41,557 nt of DNA from an uncultured Collinsella sp. (GTDB taxonomy: Bacteria > Actinomycetota > Coriobacteriia > Coriobacteriales > Coriobacteriaceae), in the NCBI GenBank assembly GCA_900544865.1, contig UQXA01000016.1, positions 1 to 41,557 on the forward strand. Reading direction: 5' to 3'. How positions within the stretch are numbered: position 1 is the first letter of the stretch; the number at the start of each line of letters is the position of its first letter. Shown here piece after piece: positions 25,218 to 33,949 of the stretch. The position numbers and the translations under genes are program-made. A model generated the notes under the pieces. The model made no database searches. It saw only the letters and a program-made list of their open reading frames with translations, and was not told the origin of the DNA.

Positions 25218-26345
25218 ATGATCAATCGCAAGGCCATCGGTTATATCACCGCTAACTACTCTTCGACCTACGGCAGCGTGCTGCTCAAGGACCGCCCCAT
25301 CGCGTCCGTTCCGTTTTTGGGCCGCTACCGCCTGATTGACTTCCCGCTGTCCAACATGATGAATGCCGGCATTAAGACCGTCGGCGTCGTCATGCCGGGT
25401 AACTACCGTTCGCTGATCGACCACGTGGGCTCGGGCAAGGACTGGGGCCTGGACCGCAAGAAGGGCGGCCTGTTTATGGTGCCCGGCAACGCGTATGGCA
25501 CCACCAAGGGCGGCATGCGCTTCCTGCTGCGCGACATCATCTCCAACAAGACGCTGTTCCAGCGCTCGGACAAGCCCTATGTCGTGATGATGGGCACCAA
25601 CATCATCTTTAATATGGACCTCAACACCATCATCGACGCGCACGAGAATTCCGGCGCCCAGATGACCGTGGTGTACTGCAAGGCCACGCGCAACGTCGAT
25701 GACGAGACCAAGCTGCAAATCAACGAGAACGGCCGCCTGACGGGCGTGAGCGCCGGCGTCGTGTACGGCGACAACGCCTCTATGGACTGCTGCATCGTCA
25801 ACCGCGAGACGCTGCTCGAGATCATCGACCACTACCAGGCCGCCGACTATCTGGACCTGCTCGAGGCACTCCAGGGCGACTTTGGTAACATCGACGTGTG
25901 CAGCTACGAGTACAAGGGCGAGGTTGTGGGCGTGTTTAGCGAGAAGTCGCTGTATCGCCGCAGCATGGACCTGCTCGACCAGACCGTGGCTGACCAGCTC
26001 TTTGACCCCGAGCGCCCAATCCTGACCAAGGCTCACGATGTGCCGCCTTCGCGCTATGCGACGGGCAGCCACGCTTGCAACTCGATCATCTCGGCCGGCT
26101 GCATCATCAAGGGCACCGTGCGCAACTCGATCCTGTCGCGCGGAGTTGTGGTTGAGGAAGGCGCCTCGGTGACCAACTCGATCATCAACCAGAGCTGCAT
26201 CATCAAGAGCGGCGCCCGCGTTGAGAACGCCATCCTGGACAAGAACAACGTGGTTCCCACCAACACCGAGCTTCGCGGCACGCCCGAGAACATCCTGGTG
26301 CTGGGCAAGGCTCCGTTAACTTCCGATACCACCATCGTACGTTAA
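25218..26345 (+). CDS. glgD: GlgD, non-catalytic ADP-glucose pyrophosphorylase subunit
   Basis: A 375-residue GlgC paralogue. It keeps the fold (FLGRYRLIDFPLSNMMNAGIKTVGVV, MMGTNIIFNMDLN, and the C-terminal hexapeptide repeats) but has AIGYITANYSSTYGSVLL where the catalytic subunit has the GGxGSRL loop. This loss of the nucleotide loop is the hallmark of GlgD, which raises GlgC activity in heterotetramers in Firmicutes. The ATG at 25218 with AAGGGGG upstream is preferred to an ATG inside glgC at 25179. The pair is unusual for high-GC Gram-positives, most of which have GlgC alone. Confidence 0.92.
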   Translation: MINRKAIGYITANYSSTYGSVLLKDRPIASVPFLGRYRLIDFPLSNMMNAGIKTVGVVMPGNYRSLIDHVGSGKDWGLDRKKGGLFMVPGNAYGTTKGGMRFLLRDIISNKTLFQRSDKPYVVMMGTNIIFNMDLNTIIDAHENSGAQMTVVYCKATRNVDDETKLQINENGRLTGVSAGVVYGDNASMDCCIVNRETLLEIIDHYQAADYLDLLEALQGDFGNIDVCSYEYKGEVVGVFSEKSLYRRSMDLLDQTVADQLFDPERPILTKAHDVPPSRYATGSHACNSIISAGCIIKGTVRNSILSRGVVVEEGASVTNSIINQSCIIKSGARVENAILDKNNVVPTNTELRGTPENILVLGKAPLTSDTTIVR

Positions 26346-26377
26346 CGTTGGCACCGCAACATCGCTCGTAACATGTA

Positions 26378-26411
26378 GAATAGCCGCCCGGTTCGCGCCA
26401 GGCGGCTATTC
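26378..26411 (+). other. Intergenic hairpin between glgD and glgA
   Basis: GAATAGCCGCC (26378-26388) pairs perfectly with GGCGGCTATTC (26401-26411). The stem ends 24 bases before the glgA start and has no T-run. It may slow or protect the transcript, or act as a weak attenuator. Confidence 0.5.
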
Positions 26412-26435
26412 TCGAATTGCAACATGGGAGACAAT

Positions 26436-28568
26436 ATGGCTGATTCCAGCAAAAAGATGCAGATCGTGTTTGCCTCGGCCGAGTGCGCGCCGTTTGTAAA
26501 GACCGGTGGCCTGGGCGACGTGGCGGGCTCGCTGCCTGCGGCGCTTGTGCGCGCCGGCGCCGAGGTTATCGTGATGGTGCCCAAGTACGCCACCATCAAA
26601 GACGAGTACAAGGCGCAGATGGAGCACTTTGCCGACTTTTACGTGAGCCTAGGCTGGCGCAACGAGTACTGCGGACTCGAGAAGGTCGAGCACGACGGCG
26701 TCACCTATATGTTTATCGACAACGAGCGCTACTTTGCGCGCGACTATCCGTACGGCTTCTTTGACGACGGCGAGCGTTTTGCGTTCTTCTCCAAGGCCAT
26801 CACCGAGAGCCTGCAGCACCTGCCGGCCGGCTTTGAGTGCGACATCCTGCACTGCAATGACTGGCAGACGGCGCTGGCGCCCGTGTTCTTGCGCGAGTTC
26901 TACCAGGGCCTGCCGCTGTACGACCGCGTCAAGACTGTGTTCTCGATCCACAACGTGGCGTTCCAGGGCCAGTTTAGCGACACCGTGATGGAGGACATCC
27001 TGGGCGTGGCGCACATTCCGGCGGCCGCTTCGCAGCTGCGTTGCGACGCCTGCAGCATCAACTACATGCTGGGCGCCCTACGTTACGCCGACGCCATCAC
27101 TACGGTGAGCCCCACCTATGCCAACGAGATCCAGACGCCCGAATTTGGCGAGGGCTTGGACGGTGTGCTGCGCGAGCGCTCCTATGCGCTGCAGGGCATT
27201 TTGAACGGCATTGACGTGGCGGGCTTTGACCCGGCGACCGACAAGCGCATTGCCGCAAACTACACGGTTGATGACCGCTCCGGCAAGGCTGTGTGCAAGG
27301 CCAAGCTGCAGGAAGAGCTGGGGCTCGAGGTTCGCGACGACCGTCCGCTCATGGTGATGGTCACGCGCCTGACGCGCCAGAAGGGCATGGACCTGGTCAT
27401 GTACGCGCTCGACCGCATCCTGGCCGGCGGCGTGCAGGTGGCGGTGCTGGGCACCGGCGACCGCGACTACGAGGACGGCCTGCGCTACTTCCAGGACAAG
27501 TACCCCGGCACCATGGCGGCACGCATCGAATTTGACCCGGCGCTGTCGCAGCGCATGTACGCCGCCGCCGATATGTTCCTGATGCCTTCGAAGTTTGAGC
27601 CCTGCGGTTTGTCGCAGATCATCGCTATGCGTTACGGCACCCTGCCCATCGTGCGCGAGACCGGTGGCCTGAAGGACACCGTGATCCCGTATAACGAGTT
27701 TACCGGCGAGGGCACGGGCTTCTCGTTTACCAACTTTAACGGCGACGAGATGGGCGACGCGGTCTTCCGCGCGGCGCGCCTGTTCTGGGATAACCGTGAC
27801 GCTTGGAACCAACTGGTCACGCAGGCCATGAGCCAGGACTTTAGCTGGACGCGCTCGGCCGACAAGTATCTGGACCTGTACTTCTTTATGCATCCGGAGA
27901 TTGAGAGGCCGGCGGCTGTTGTCGACGAGCTTGAGGCTGTTGCTGAGCCGGAGCCGGAGTCCGAAGCCAAGGCCGAGGAGAATCCGGTTGAGGCTGAGCC
28001 CGCAAAGGCCGAGCCTGAGGTGAAAGCTGAGGTTGTTCCTGAGGCAAAGGCCGAGGCCAAGCCCGCTGCAAAGCCCGCGGCTAAGAAGACCACGACCCGC
28101 AAGACGACCGCCAAGAAGGCTACGACGACCAAAGCTGCTGCCACCAAGACCGCCGCAGCAAAGACGACTGCTGCCAAGGCAACGACCACGCGCAAGCGCA
28201 CGACCGCCGCTGCCAAGAAGGCCGCAGAAGCCGAGGCTGCTCCCGAGGTAAACGTCGAAGTCGTTGAGACCAAGCCTGCCGCCAAGACCACCACGCGAAA
28301 GCGCACGACGACGGCCAAGAAGACCACGGCAAAGACCACGACTCCCAAGGCAGAGACTAAGCCCGCTGCTGCCAAGGAGGAGCCCAAGGCCGAGGTAAAG
28401 GCCAAGCCGGCTCCGAAGGCCGCCGAGGTCAAGACCGCTCCAAAGGCTACGGCAAAGACCGAGCCTGCTAAGGAGACTCCGGTCTCCCCCGCCGCTCCGG
28501 CAGAGAAAAAGGCCCCGTCCAAGAAGACGTCCGTCCGCAAGGCAACGGCCACCCGCAAGCGCCGCTAG
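26436..28568 (+). CDS. glgA: Glycogen synthase with long acidic-then-basic C-terminal tail
   Basis: A 710-residue GT5 enzyme that adds glucose from ADP-glucose to growing alpha-1,4 chains. The catalytic part covers about 1-485: ASAECAPFVKTGGLGDVAGSLP (ADP-glucose lysine about 22), HCNDWQTAL, SIHNVAFQG, VTRLTRQKG, and MPSKFEPCGLSQ-IIAMRYGTLP-VRETGGLKDT. Ordinary GlgA ends here, at about 480 residues. A further 225 residues follow: first Glu/Pro/Ala-rich (about 488-545), then Lys/Ala/Thr blocks with many TTRK and AKKA repeats, like histone H1. ATG 26436 is chosen because GGGAG lies six bases upstream. ATG 26424 is the alternative. The tail composition matches that of GlgB. Confidence 0.93.
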   Translation: MADSSKKMQIVFASAECAPFVKTGGLGDVAGSLPAALVRAGAEVIVMVPKYATIKDEYKAQMEHFADFYVSLGWRNEYCGLEKVEHDGVTYMFIDNERYFARDYPYGFFDDGERFAFFSKAITESLQHLPAGFECDILHCNDWQTALAPVFLREFYQGLPLYDRVKTVFSIHNVAFQGQFSDTVMEDILGVAHIPAAASQLRCDACSINYMLGALRYADAITTVSPTYANEIQTPEFGEGLDGVLRERSYALQGILNGIDVAGFDPATDKRIAANYTVDDRSGKAVCKAKLQEELGLEVRDDRPLMVMVTRLTRQKGMDLVMYALDRILAGGVQVAVLGTGDRDYEDGLRYFQDKYPGTMAARIEFDPALSQRMYAAADMFLMPSKFEPCGLSQIIAMRYGTLPIVRETGGLKDTVIPYNEFTGEGTGFSFTNFNGDEMGDAVFRAARLFWDNRDAWNQLVTQAMSQDFSWTRSADKYLDLYFFMHPEIERPAAVVDELEAVAEPEPESEAKAEENPVEAEPAKAEPEVKAEVVPEAKAEAKPAAKPAAKKTTTRKTTAKKATTTKAAATKTAAAKTTAAKATTTRKRTTAAAKKAAEAEAAPEVNVEVVETKPAAKTTTRKRTTTAKKTTAKTTTPKAETKPAAAKEEPKAEVKAKPAPKAAEVKTAPKATAKTEPAKETPVSPAAPAEKKAPSKKTSVRKATATRKRR

Positions 28569-28604
28569 CCCACAGACGATCCAAAACCTCATCAAACCCA
28601 AAGT

Positions 28605-28636
28605 AAGGGGCGCTCCAACCGGGCGCCCCTTCTCTG
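28605..28636 (+). terminator. Terminator after glgA
   Basis: AAGGGGCGC (28605-28613) pairs with GCGCCCCTT (28623-28631), followed by TCTCT. It closes the glgBPCDA unit. The T-run is weak. Confidence 0.65.
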
Positions 28637-28643
28637 TAGATAG

Positions 28644-28724
28644 TTGGTAAAACGATTTTCTAGGACAACCGTTCGCCGATGGTAAACGGATGTTGTTTAT
28701 ACAGCCTGTGTACAACAGATATAC
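28644..28724 (+). promoter_or_regulatory. Putative promoter and LacI-type operator of the GH13-GH77 gene
   Basis: TTGGTAAAACGATTTTCTA begins at 28644, and ATGGTAAACG is at 28679. Both match the TGGTAAA motif before the HAD gene and glgB. Candidate -10 boxes are TTTATA (28696-28701, with a poor -35 TTCGCC 18 bases up) and TATACT (28719-28724). An operator at 28679 would lie in the spacer of the first. Confidence 0.45.
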
Positions 28725-28786
28725 TTACATCCTGTGCGTAAAGCCCATGGCCCGCAGGCCATGATTCTATTGAACTGGACCGTACT

Positions 28787-31700
28787 ATGAGATTGATACA
28801 CAACAGCCGTCTGCCGCAGTTTCGCACTCCGTTTGGCGCTGTGACCACAGGAACTACCCTTTCGCTCTCCGTGATTCTGGAGGATGCCGACCCCAACCAG
28901 GCAACGCTTACCCTGCGTACCTGGGTCGATGAAATCGGTGAGTCTCTGTATCCCATGACGCACGAGGGCGACGGCATATTTACCGTAGAGCTTGAGTGCG
29001 CTGAGCCCTGTCTTATCTGGTACAGCTTTATCTGCAATATCGAGGGCCAGCCTGAGGTTCGCCTGGGCGCACCGCAGGGCCGCACCGGCGGCGAGGGCGT
29101 AACCTATAACTACGCCGAGGTGCCGTCGTTCCAGGTCACCGTCTACAAGCACCGCGAAGTTCGACCCGAGTGGTACGAGCGCGGCATGGTCTACCAGATC
29201 TTCCCCGATCGTTACGCCCGCGACGAGCACTGGCGCGAGCGCACGCTGGCTCAGGTCGAAAAGCCGCGCAACGGAATCCAGCGCCGCGTGGTCGAGGACT
29301 GGAATGAGCCTCCCGTATACGAGCGCGCCGAGGACGGCTCCATCATGACCTGGGACTTTTACGGCGGATCGCTCAAGGGCATCCAAGAAGACCTGCCCCG
29401 CATCGCCGAGCTGGGCTTTACAGCCATCTATCTCAACCCCATCTTTGAAGCAGCGAGCAACCACCGCTACGACACGGCCGATTACAGCAAGATCGACCCG
29501 ATTCTGGGCACCGAGCAAGACTTTACCGAGCTGTGCGAGGCGGCCGAGAAGCTGGGCATTTCCATCATTCTGGACGGTGTGTTCAACCACACGGGCGATG
29601 ATTCGATCTACTTCAACCGCTACGGCAACTACCCCGGCGTGGGCGCTTGGCAGAGCGAGGATTCGCCGTGGCGCGATGCGTTTTATTTCCACGAGGACGG
29701 CTCGTACGACTGCTGGTGGGGCGTGGGCAATATGCCCGCCATCAATGAGAGCTCCGAGTTGGTGCGCGAGCGGCTCCTGGGCAAGGACGGCGTCATTCGT
29801 AAATGGCTGCGCGCCGGCGCTCACGGCTGGCGCCTGGATGTGGCCGACGAGCTTTCCGATGACTTCCTGGCTGAAATCAAAAAGGCCGTACTCGCCGAAA
29901 AGCCTGACGCGCTGCTGCTCGGCGAGGTCTGGGAAGATGCCTCCAACAAGATCAGCTATGGCCATCTACGTCGCTATCTGCAAGGCTCCGAGCTCGACTC
30001 GGCCATGGATTACCCCTTCCGCGACATGGTAATCGGCTTTTTGATGGGCTACAAAAACGCCTACCAAGCTGCCGAGGATATCGAGACCTTGCGCGAGAAC
30101 TATCCGCGTGAGGCCCTGTCTTGCGCGCTTAATCTGCTTTCGAGCCACGACCGTCCGCGCATTATCTCGGTGCTCGGCGGCGGCCCTGACGAGTCGCAGC
30201 TGCCCGAGAGTGAGCGCAGCAAATGGCGCCTGGACGAGAACTCCATGGGCCTGGCCAAGAGCCGCTTTTGGCTGGCGACGCTCATGCAGATGACGTTCCC
30301 GGGCGTTCCCTCAATCTATTACGGTGACGAGTACGGCTTGGAGGGTCTCACCGATCCGGGCAATCGCCGCACCATGCCGACCAAGGAAAACCTGCACGAC
30401 TTCGATACGTTCGCGATCGTCAAGAATGCCTCGGCTGTGCGCCGCGCGCTGCCGTTTATGATCAATGGCGAGATCAAGGCCTTCGCGCTCAATGACGAGG
30501 TGCTGGCCTACAACCGTACCGGTAAAGACGGCGAGTCCGCGACCGTCATCATCAACCGCAGCCTGCGCAATTCGCATCGTGTGACGATTCCGGCGCTCGG
30601 CGAATGCGCGAGCGATGTTATTAGCGGTCACGAGTGCGAGATCCACAACGGCACGGTCACGCTCGATCTTTATCCGCTGGGCTCGTCGATCATCTATCAC
30701 CATGCCGAGCAGCGCCTGCAGGAGCCGCTCGATCACGGTGCGGGTGTTGTGTGTCATATCACATCGGTGCCGACCGACGACGGCAAGCCCGGTACGATCG
30801 GCGCGCCCACGCGTCGCTTTATCGACCATTTGGCCGCCATGGGCATGCGCTACTGGCAGGTCCTGCCCGTCAACCCAACGGACTTCTTCCGTTCCCCCTA
30901 CGCTGGCCCTTCGGCCTTTGCGGGCAATATTGACCTGCTGCCCGAAAGCCACGAGGAGCTGGCCGCCGACTTTGAGACCTGGAAGGCCCGCGGCGGCGAA
31001 GATGCCGATCCGCTGTACACCGCATTTAAGCATCGCAATGCCGATTGGCTCGAGAAGTACTGCGTCTACATGGCCGTCAAGAAGTACTTTGAGGGTGAGT
31101 CGCGCCACGATTGGCCGGCGGATGTCGCACGCTACAACGAGCATCTGATCGACGACAAGCGCTTCCACAACGAGGCCGAGCTTCAGGCGTACATGCAGTA
31201 CCGCTTTGACCTCGCTTGGTGCGAGCTCATGAACTATGCGCACAAGAAGGGCATCGAGGTTATCGGCGATATTCCTATGTACGTGTCCGACGATTCGGCC
31301 GACGCGTGGAGCGAGCCCGAGAACTTCTGGCTGTCCGATACCGGCAAGGCGATTGAGATTTCCGGCGCGCCGCCCGACAACTTTGCACCCGAGGGCCAGG
31401 TGTGGGGCAACCCGACGTTCCGCTGGGACCACATGAAGCAGAACGGCTATAGCTGGTGGATGGATCGCCTGCGTCGTGCGTTTTCGCTCTACGACCGCGT
31501 GCGCCTGGATCACTTCCTGGGGTTCCACAGCTACTTTAGCATCCCCGCCGGCAAGGCCTGCGCCGACGGTCGCTGGCTGGCGGGACCGGGCAAAGACCTG
31601 TTCCAGACCGCCTATGACGAGCTGGGTCCGCTCAACTTTATCGCCGAGGACCTGGGCTATTTGACGCCCGGTGTTCGCGCCATGGCTTCGACCTGCGGTT

Positions 31701-32083
31701 TCCCCGGCATGGACGTGCTGGAGTTTAGCGACTACGACGTCCGTTGCGGTGTGCATCCCACGCCTGGCAAGATTCTCTACACCTCGACGCACGATACGTC
31801 GACGCTGGCCGGCTGGTGTACGCGTTCCTTTGCGGGCGGCGATGAACCGAGCGGTGTTGAGGTGGCGGCCAAGCTGATGAGCGACGCGCTGGCAAGCGAC
31901 GCTCCCCTGGTGATGATGCCGCTGCAGGATGTCCTGGGGCTTGGCGACGACGCGCGCATGAACGTTCCGGGCGTGGCCACGGGCAACTGGACCTGGCAGG
32001 CTGACGAGGCAGACATTGCAGCCGCCGAGAACAAAACCGCACAGCTCCTGCGCAACACTCATAGATTCTGGGGCGAAGCGTGA
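28787..32083 (+). CDS. Fusion of a GH13 alpha-glycosidase and a GH77 4-alpha-glucanotransferase (MalQ)
   Basis: A 1098-residue protein with two enzymes. Residues 1-120 look like a beta-rich N-terminal domain of neopullulanase/cyclomaltodextrinase-type enzymes. The GH13 barrel follows: VYQIFPDRYARD, GWRLDVADEL (nucleophile Asp about 351), LLLGEVWEDAS (acid Glu about 380) and LSSHDRPRI. A beta domain ends near 635. From about 645 the MalQ part has HITSVPTDDGKPGTIG, YWQVLPVNPT, VRLDHFLGFHSYF (Asp about 908), FIAEDLGYLTPGV (Glu about 954) and STHDTSTLAGW. It should cut maltodextrins or branches and recombine glucan chains in the cytoplasm. All catalytic residues of both halves are present. ATG 28787 has no strong ribosome site. 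Confidence 0.9.
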   Translation: MRLIHNSRLPQFRTPFGAVTTGTTLSLSVILEDADPNQATLTLRTWVDEIGESLYPMTHEGDGIFTVELECAEPCLIWYSFICNIEGQPEVRLGAPQGRTGGEGVTYNYAEVPSFQVTVYKHREVRPEWYERGMVYQIFPDRYARDEHWRERTLAQVEKPRNGIQRRVVEDWNEPPVYERAEDGSIMTWDFYGGSLKGIQEDLPRIAELGFTAIYLNPIFEAASNHRYDTADYSKIDPILGTEQDFTELCEAAEKLGISIILDGVFNHTGDDSIYFNRYGNYPGVGAWQSEDSPWRDAFYFHEDGSYDCWWGVGNMPAINESSELVRERLLGKDGVIRKWLRAGAHGWRLDVADELSDDFLAEIKKAVLAEKPDALLLGEVWEDASNKISYGHLRRYLQGSELDSAMDYPFRDMVIGFLMGYKNAYQAAEDIETLRENYPREALSCALNLLSSHDRPRIISVLGGGPDESQLPESERSKWRLDENSMGLAKSRFWLATLMQMTFPGVPSIYYGDEYGLEGLTDPGNRRTMPTKENLHDFDTFAIVKNASAVRRALPFMINGEIKAFALNDEVLAYNRTGKDGESATVIINRSLRNSHRVTIPALGECASDVISGHECEIHNGTVTLDLYPLGSSIIYHHAEQRLQEPLDHGAGVVCHITSVPTDDGKPGTIGAPTRRFIDHLAAMGMRYWQVLPVNPTDFFRSPYAGPSAFAGNIDLLPESHEELAADFETWKARGGEDADPLYTAFKHRNADWLEKYCVYMAVKKYFEGESRHDWPADVARYNEHLIDDKRFHNEAELQAYMQYRFDLAWCELMNYAHKKGIEVIGDIPMYVSDDSADAWSEPENFWLSDTGKAIEISGAPPDNFAPEGQVWGNPTFRWDHMKQNGYSWWMDRLRRAFSLYDRVRLDHFLGFHSYFSIPAGKACADGRWLAGPGKDLFQTAYDELGPLNFIAEDLGYLTPGVRAMASTCGFPGMDVLEFSDYDVRCGVHPTPGKILYTSTHDTSTLAGWCTRSFAGGDEPSGVEVAAKLMSDALASDAPLVMMPLQDVLGLGDDARMNVPGVATGNWTWQADEADIAAAENKTAQLLRNTHRFWGEA

Positions 32084-32127
32084 TAAAACCCCCGATATAG
32101 GGTACAGTTACAGACGTTTGAATTTTT

Positions 32128-32153
32128 GCGGGCAGAGTAATCTGCCCGCTTTG
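32128..32153 (+). terminator. Terminator-like hairpin after the GH13-GH77 gene
   Basis: GCGGGCAGA-GTAA-TCTGCCCGC (32128-32149), a perfect 9-bp stem followed by TTTGT. It lies between the fusion gene and the FmdB-type gene, so it may terminate or attenuate read-through. Confidence 0.6.
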
Positions 32154-32171
32154 TGCTGAAAAGGAAGTATT

Positions 32172-32408
32172 ATGGCGCGCTACGATTACAAGTGCTCGAG
32201 CTGCGGCAACGTGTTTGAGGTTGAGCATCCCATGTCCGAGACTCCCGAGGTCGTGTGCCCCAGCTGCGGTGCCCCGGCGGCCAAGACGTTCTCGGCCAGC
32301 GGCATTAAATTTGAGGGTAGCGGTTTCTACAACACCGACCAGCGAAGCGGCGGCTCCAGCACCAGCGCCACCAGCGGCTGCTGCGCCAACTGCCCGCATA
32401 GCCACTAG
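32172..32408 (+). CDS. FmdB-family small zinc ribbon protein
   Basis: A 78-residue protein. The N-terminal 40 residues form a zinc ribbon, YDYKCSSCGNVFE then VVCPSCGAPAAKTFS, the hallmark of the FmdB/CxxC_CxxC_SSSS family (putative regulatory proteins first seen near formamidase genes). The C-terminus is Ser/Gly/Thr-rich and ends in CCANCPHSH, a further possible metal site. The function of the family is unclear. The start has AAGGAAG upstream. It is the last plus-strand gene before the convergent rsmB. Confidence 0.85.
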   Translation: MARYDYKCSSCGNVFEVEHPMSETPEVVCPSCGAPAAKTFSASGIKFEGSGFYNTDQRSGGSSTSATSGCCANCPHSH

Positions 32409-32413
32409 GAACC

Positions 32414-32455
32414 AATCAGCCCCGCGACCGACATCGATCGCGGGGCTGATTCTTT
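32414..32455 (+). terminator. Terminator after the FmdB-type gene
   Basis: AATCAGCCCCGCGA (32414-32427) pairs perfectly with TCGCGGGGCTGATT (32438-32451), a 14-bp stem followed by CTTTG. It separates the plus-strand genes from convergent rsmB. Confidence 0.8.
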
Positions 32456-32475
32456 GCGCTATAGGTGGCTCTATG

Positions 32476-32542
32476 AGTTGCGGTGAAATAAGGACTGTTT
32501 GGCGGGCAGAAGCGGCTTTTCAATCCCTATTTCACCGCAACT
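32476..32542. repeat. Intergenic palindrome with 15-bp arms
   Basis: AGTTGCGGTGAAATA (32476-32490) and its perfect complement (32528-32542) enclose a 37-base loop. It lies in the convergent gap between the FmdB-type gene and rsmB, next to a separate terminator. It has no T-run, so it looks like a repeat element (REP or MITE-like) rather than a terminator. Confidence 0.7.
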
Positions 32543-32548
32543 TAGTCG

Positions 32549-33949
32549 TTACTTGTGGACCAGTCTGGCGCAGAAGTGGCCGTCGTAGGAGTCGGCGTTT
32601 ACCGGCACGCTTTGGAAGAGGCCTCGATCGTTCTGGCGTACGGATACGAGCTTCTTGGCCTGATCGAACTCGGGGAGTTGCAGAATCTGTGCCTCGGAAA
32701 GCGGTGCCACGCTAAAGCCGGCACCCTCGTGAGAAGCAAGGAACGCGTCCACCACCTGCGTGTTCTCCTCGTCGAAGACGGAGCACGTCGCATAGATGAG
32801 CTCGCCGCCGGCAGCCACGCGCGCGGCGGCTTCCTTGAGCATCGACAGCTGCAGTTTGGGCAGCTCAACCGTCACATCCTTTTCGGTCAGACGCCACGGA
32901 ATCTCGGGATGACGACGCATGGTTCCGGTGCCCGAGCACGGCGCATCGATAAAGACCGTGTCGAATTTAACCGGCTCGCCAAGCATGGCATCAAACGATG
33001 TGAGCACCTCATCAAGCTCGCAGGCATCGCCCGAAACCGTACGAACGTCCTGAATACCCGCCTTGTGAAGGCGCGCGAGATTTAGGTCGCACTTACGGTC
33101 ATGAAGATCAAGTGCCGTATGCTGACGCTCATAGCCGGCGCGCTTGGCCTGGCACATCATCACATAGGTCTTGGTACCGCGACCGGCGCCAATCTCAAGG
33201 CAGCTTCCAGGGCGCGTGGCAGCTGTGGCGATGAGCTGAGCGTTAAGGTCCGAGGCCACCGCGGCAGCACGCTCAAACACACCCGAAGCAACGGTAACCT
33301 GGGCATCAACCGGAGCATGGCAGCCCGGGAAGACAGGCGCGACGAGCTGCGAGATATACGGATCGGGCTTAGTCGCAAAGGCGTTCTCATGCAGGGCCAG
33401 CGGCGCGGGGGCCAGATTGCCGGCAAAGTTAAGCGCACCCTCGGGCGTGTCAAACGACGCCATAATACGAGCGCACAGCCAACGCGGCAGACCCATCAGG
33501 CGCGACAGACGAACCAAGCGTCGCTCAGACTCGTCTACATCGGACGCCGTGGCAAAGTCCTCAACGTTGTCCGCGACTTTATGCAGCACGGCATTGGCCA
33601 AACCGGCGGCAGACTTAGCTCCGCTGCGCACCAGCTCAACGCCCTGACTCACCGCAACGCGGCCAGGCGTATGCAGATAGAGCATCTCGAAGGCTGAGAT
33701 ACGAAGTGCCATGCGAACACGCGGCGCAACCTTTTTAGGCTTATCGAGAAACTGATCGAGCAGCTCGTCCAAAATACCCTGCGTAGCGGCCACACCCAGC
33801 GCCAAGCGGGCGGCAAAAGCGGAATCGCGCTGGTCAATAGCCTTGGCCGATGCGCGAGTGGACAGCACGTCACGCGCATACATGCCGCGGCGATCGGCCT
33901 CCATTAGCACATCGAGCGCAAGTTTGCGCGCGGGAGACAGCTTGCTCAT
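32549..33949 (-). CDS. rsmB: 16S rRNA m5C967 methyltransferase
   Basis: About 466 residues. The N-terminal NusB-like RNA-binding domain (ARKLALDVLMEADRRG to LFRSGAK-type sequence) precedes a Rossmann methyltransferase domain: CLEIGAGRGTKT (SAM loop), TALDLHDRKC, VFIDAPCSGTGTMRRHPEIPWR and IYATCSVFDEENTQVV. The two catalytic cysteines are the PCSGTG and TCS ones, as in RsmB/Fmu. The ATG at 33949 overlaps the fmt stop (ATGA), so it is translationally coupled to fmt. The longer frame to 33997 has no support. Confidence 0.92.
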   Translation of the reverse strand: MSKLSPARKLALDVLMEADRRGMYARDVLSTRASAKAIDQRDSAFAARLALGVAATQGILDELLDQFLDKPKKVAPRVRMALRISAFEMLYLHTPGRVAVSQGVELVRSGAKSAAGLANAVLHKVADNVEDFATASDVDESERRLVRLSRLMGLPRWLCARIMASFDTPEGALNFAGNLAPAPLALHENAFATKPDPYISQLVAPVFPGCHAPVDAQVTVASGVFERAAAVASDLNAQLIATAATRPGSCLEIGAGRGTKTYVMMCQAKRAGYERQHTALDLHDRKCDLNLARLHKAGIQDVRTVSGDACELDEVLTSFDAMLGEPVKFDTVFIDAPCSGTGTMRRHPEIPWRLTEKDVTVELPKLQLSMLKEAAARVAAGGELIYATCSVFDEENTQVVDAFLASHEGAGFSVAPLSEAQILQLPEFDQAKKLVSVRQNDRGLFQSVPVNADSYDGHFCARLVHK

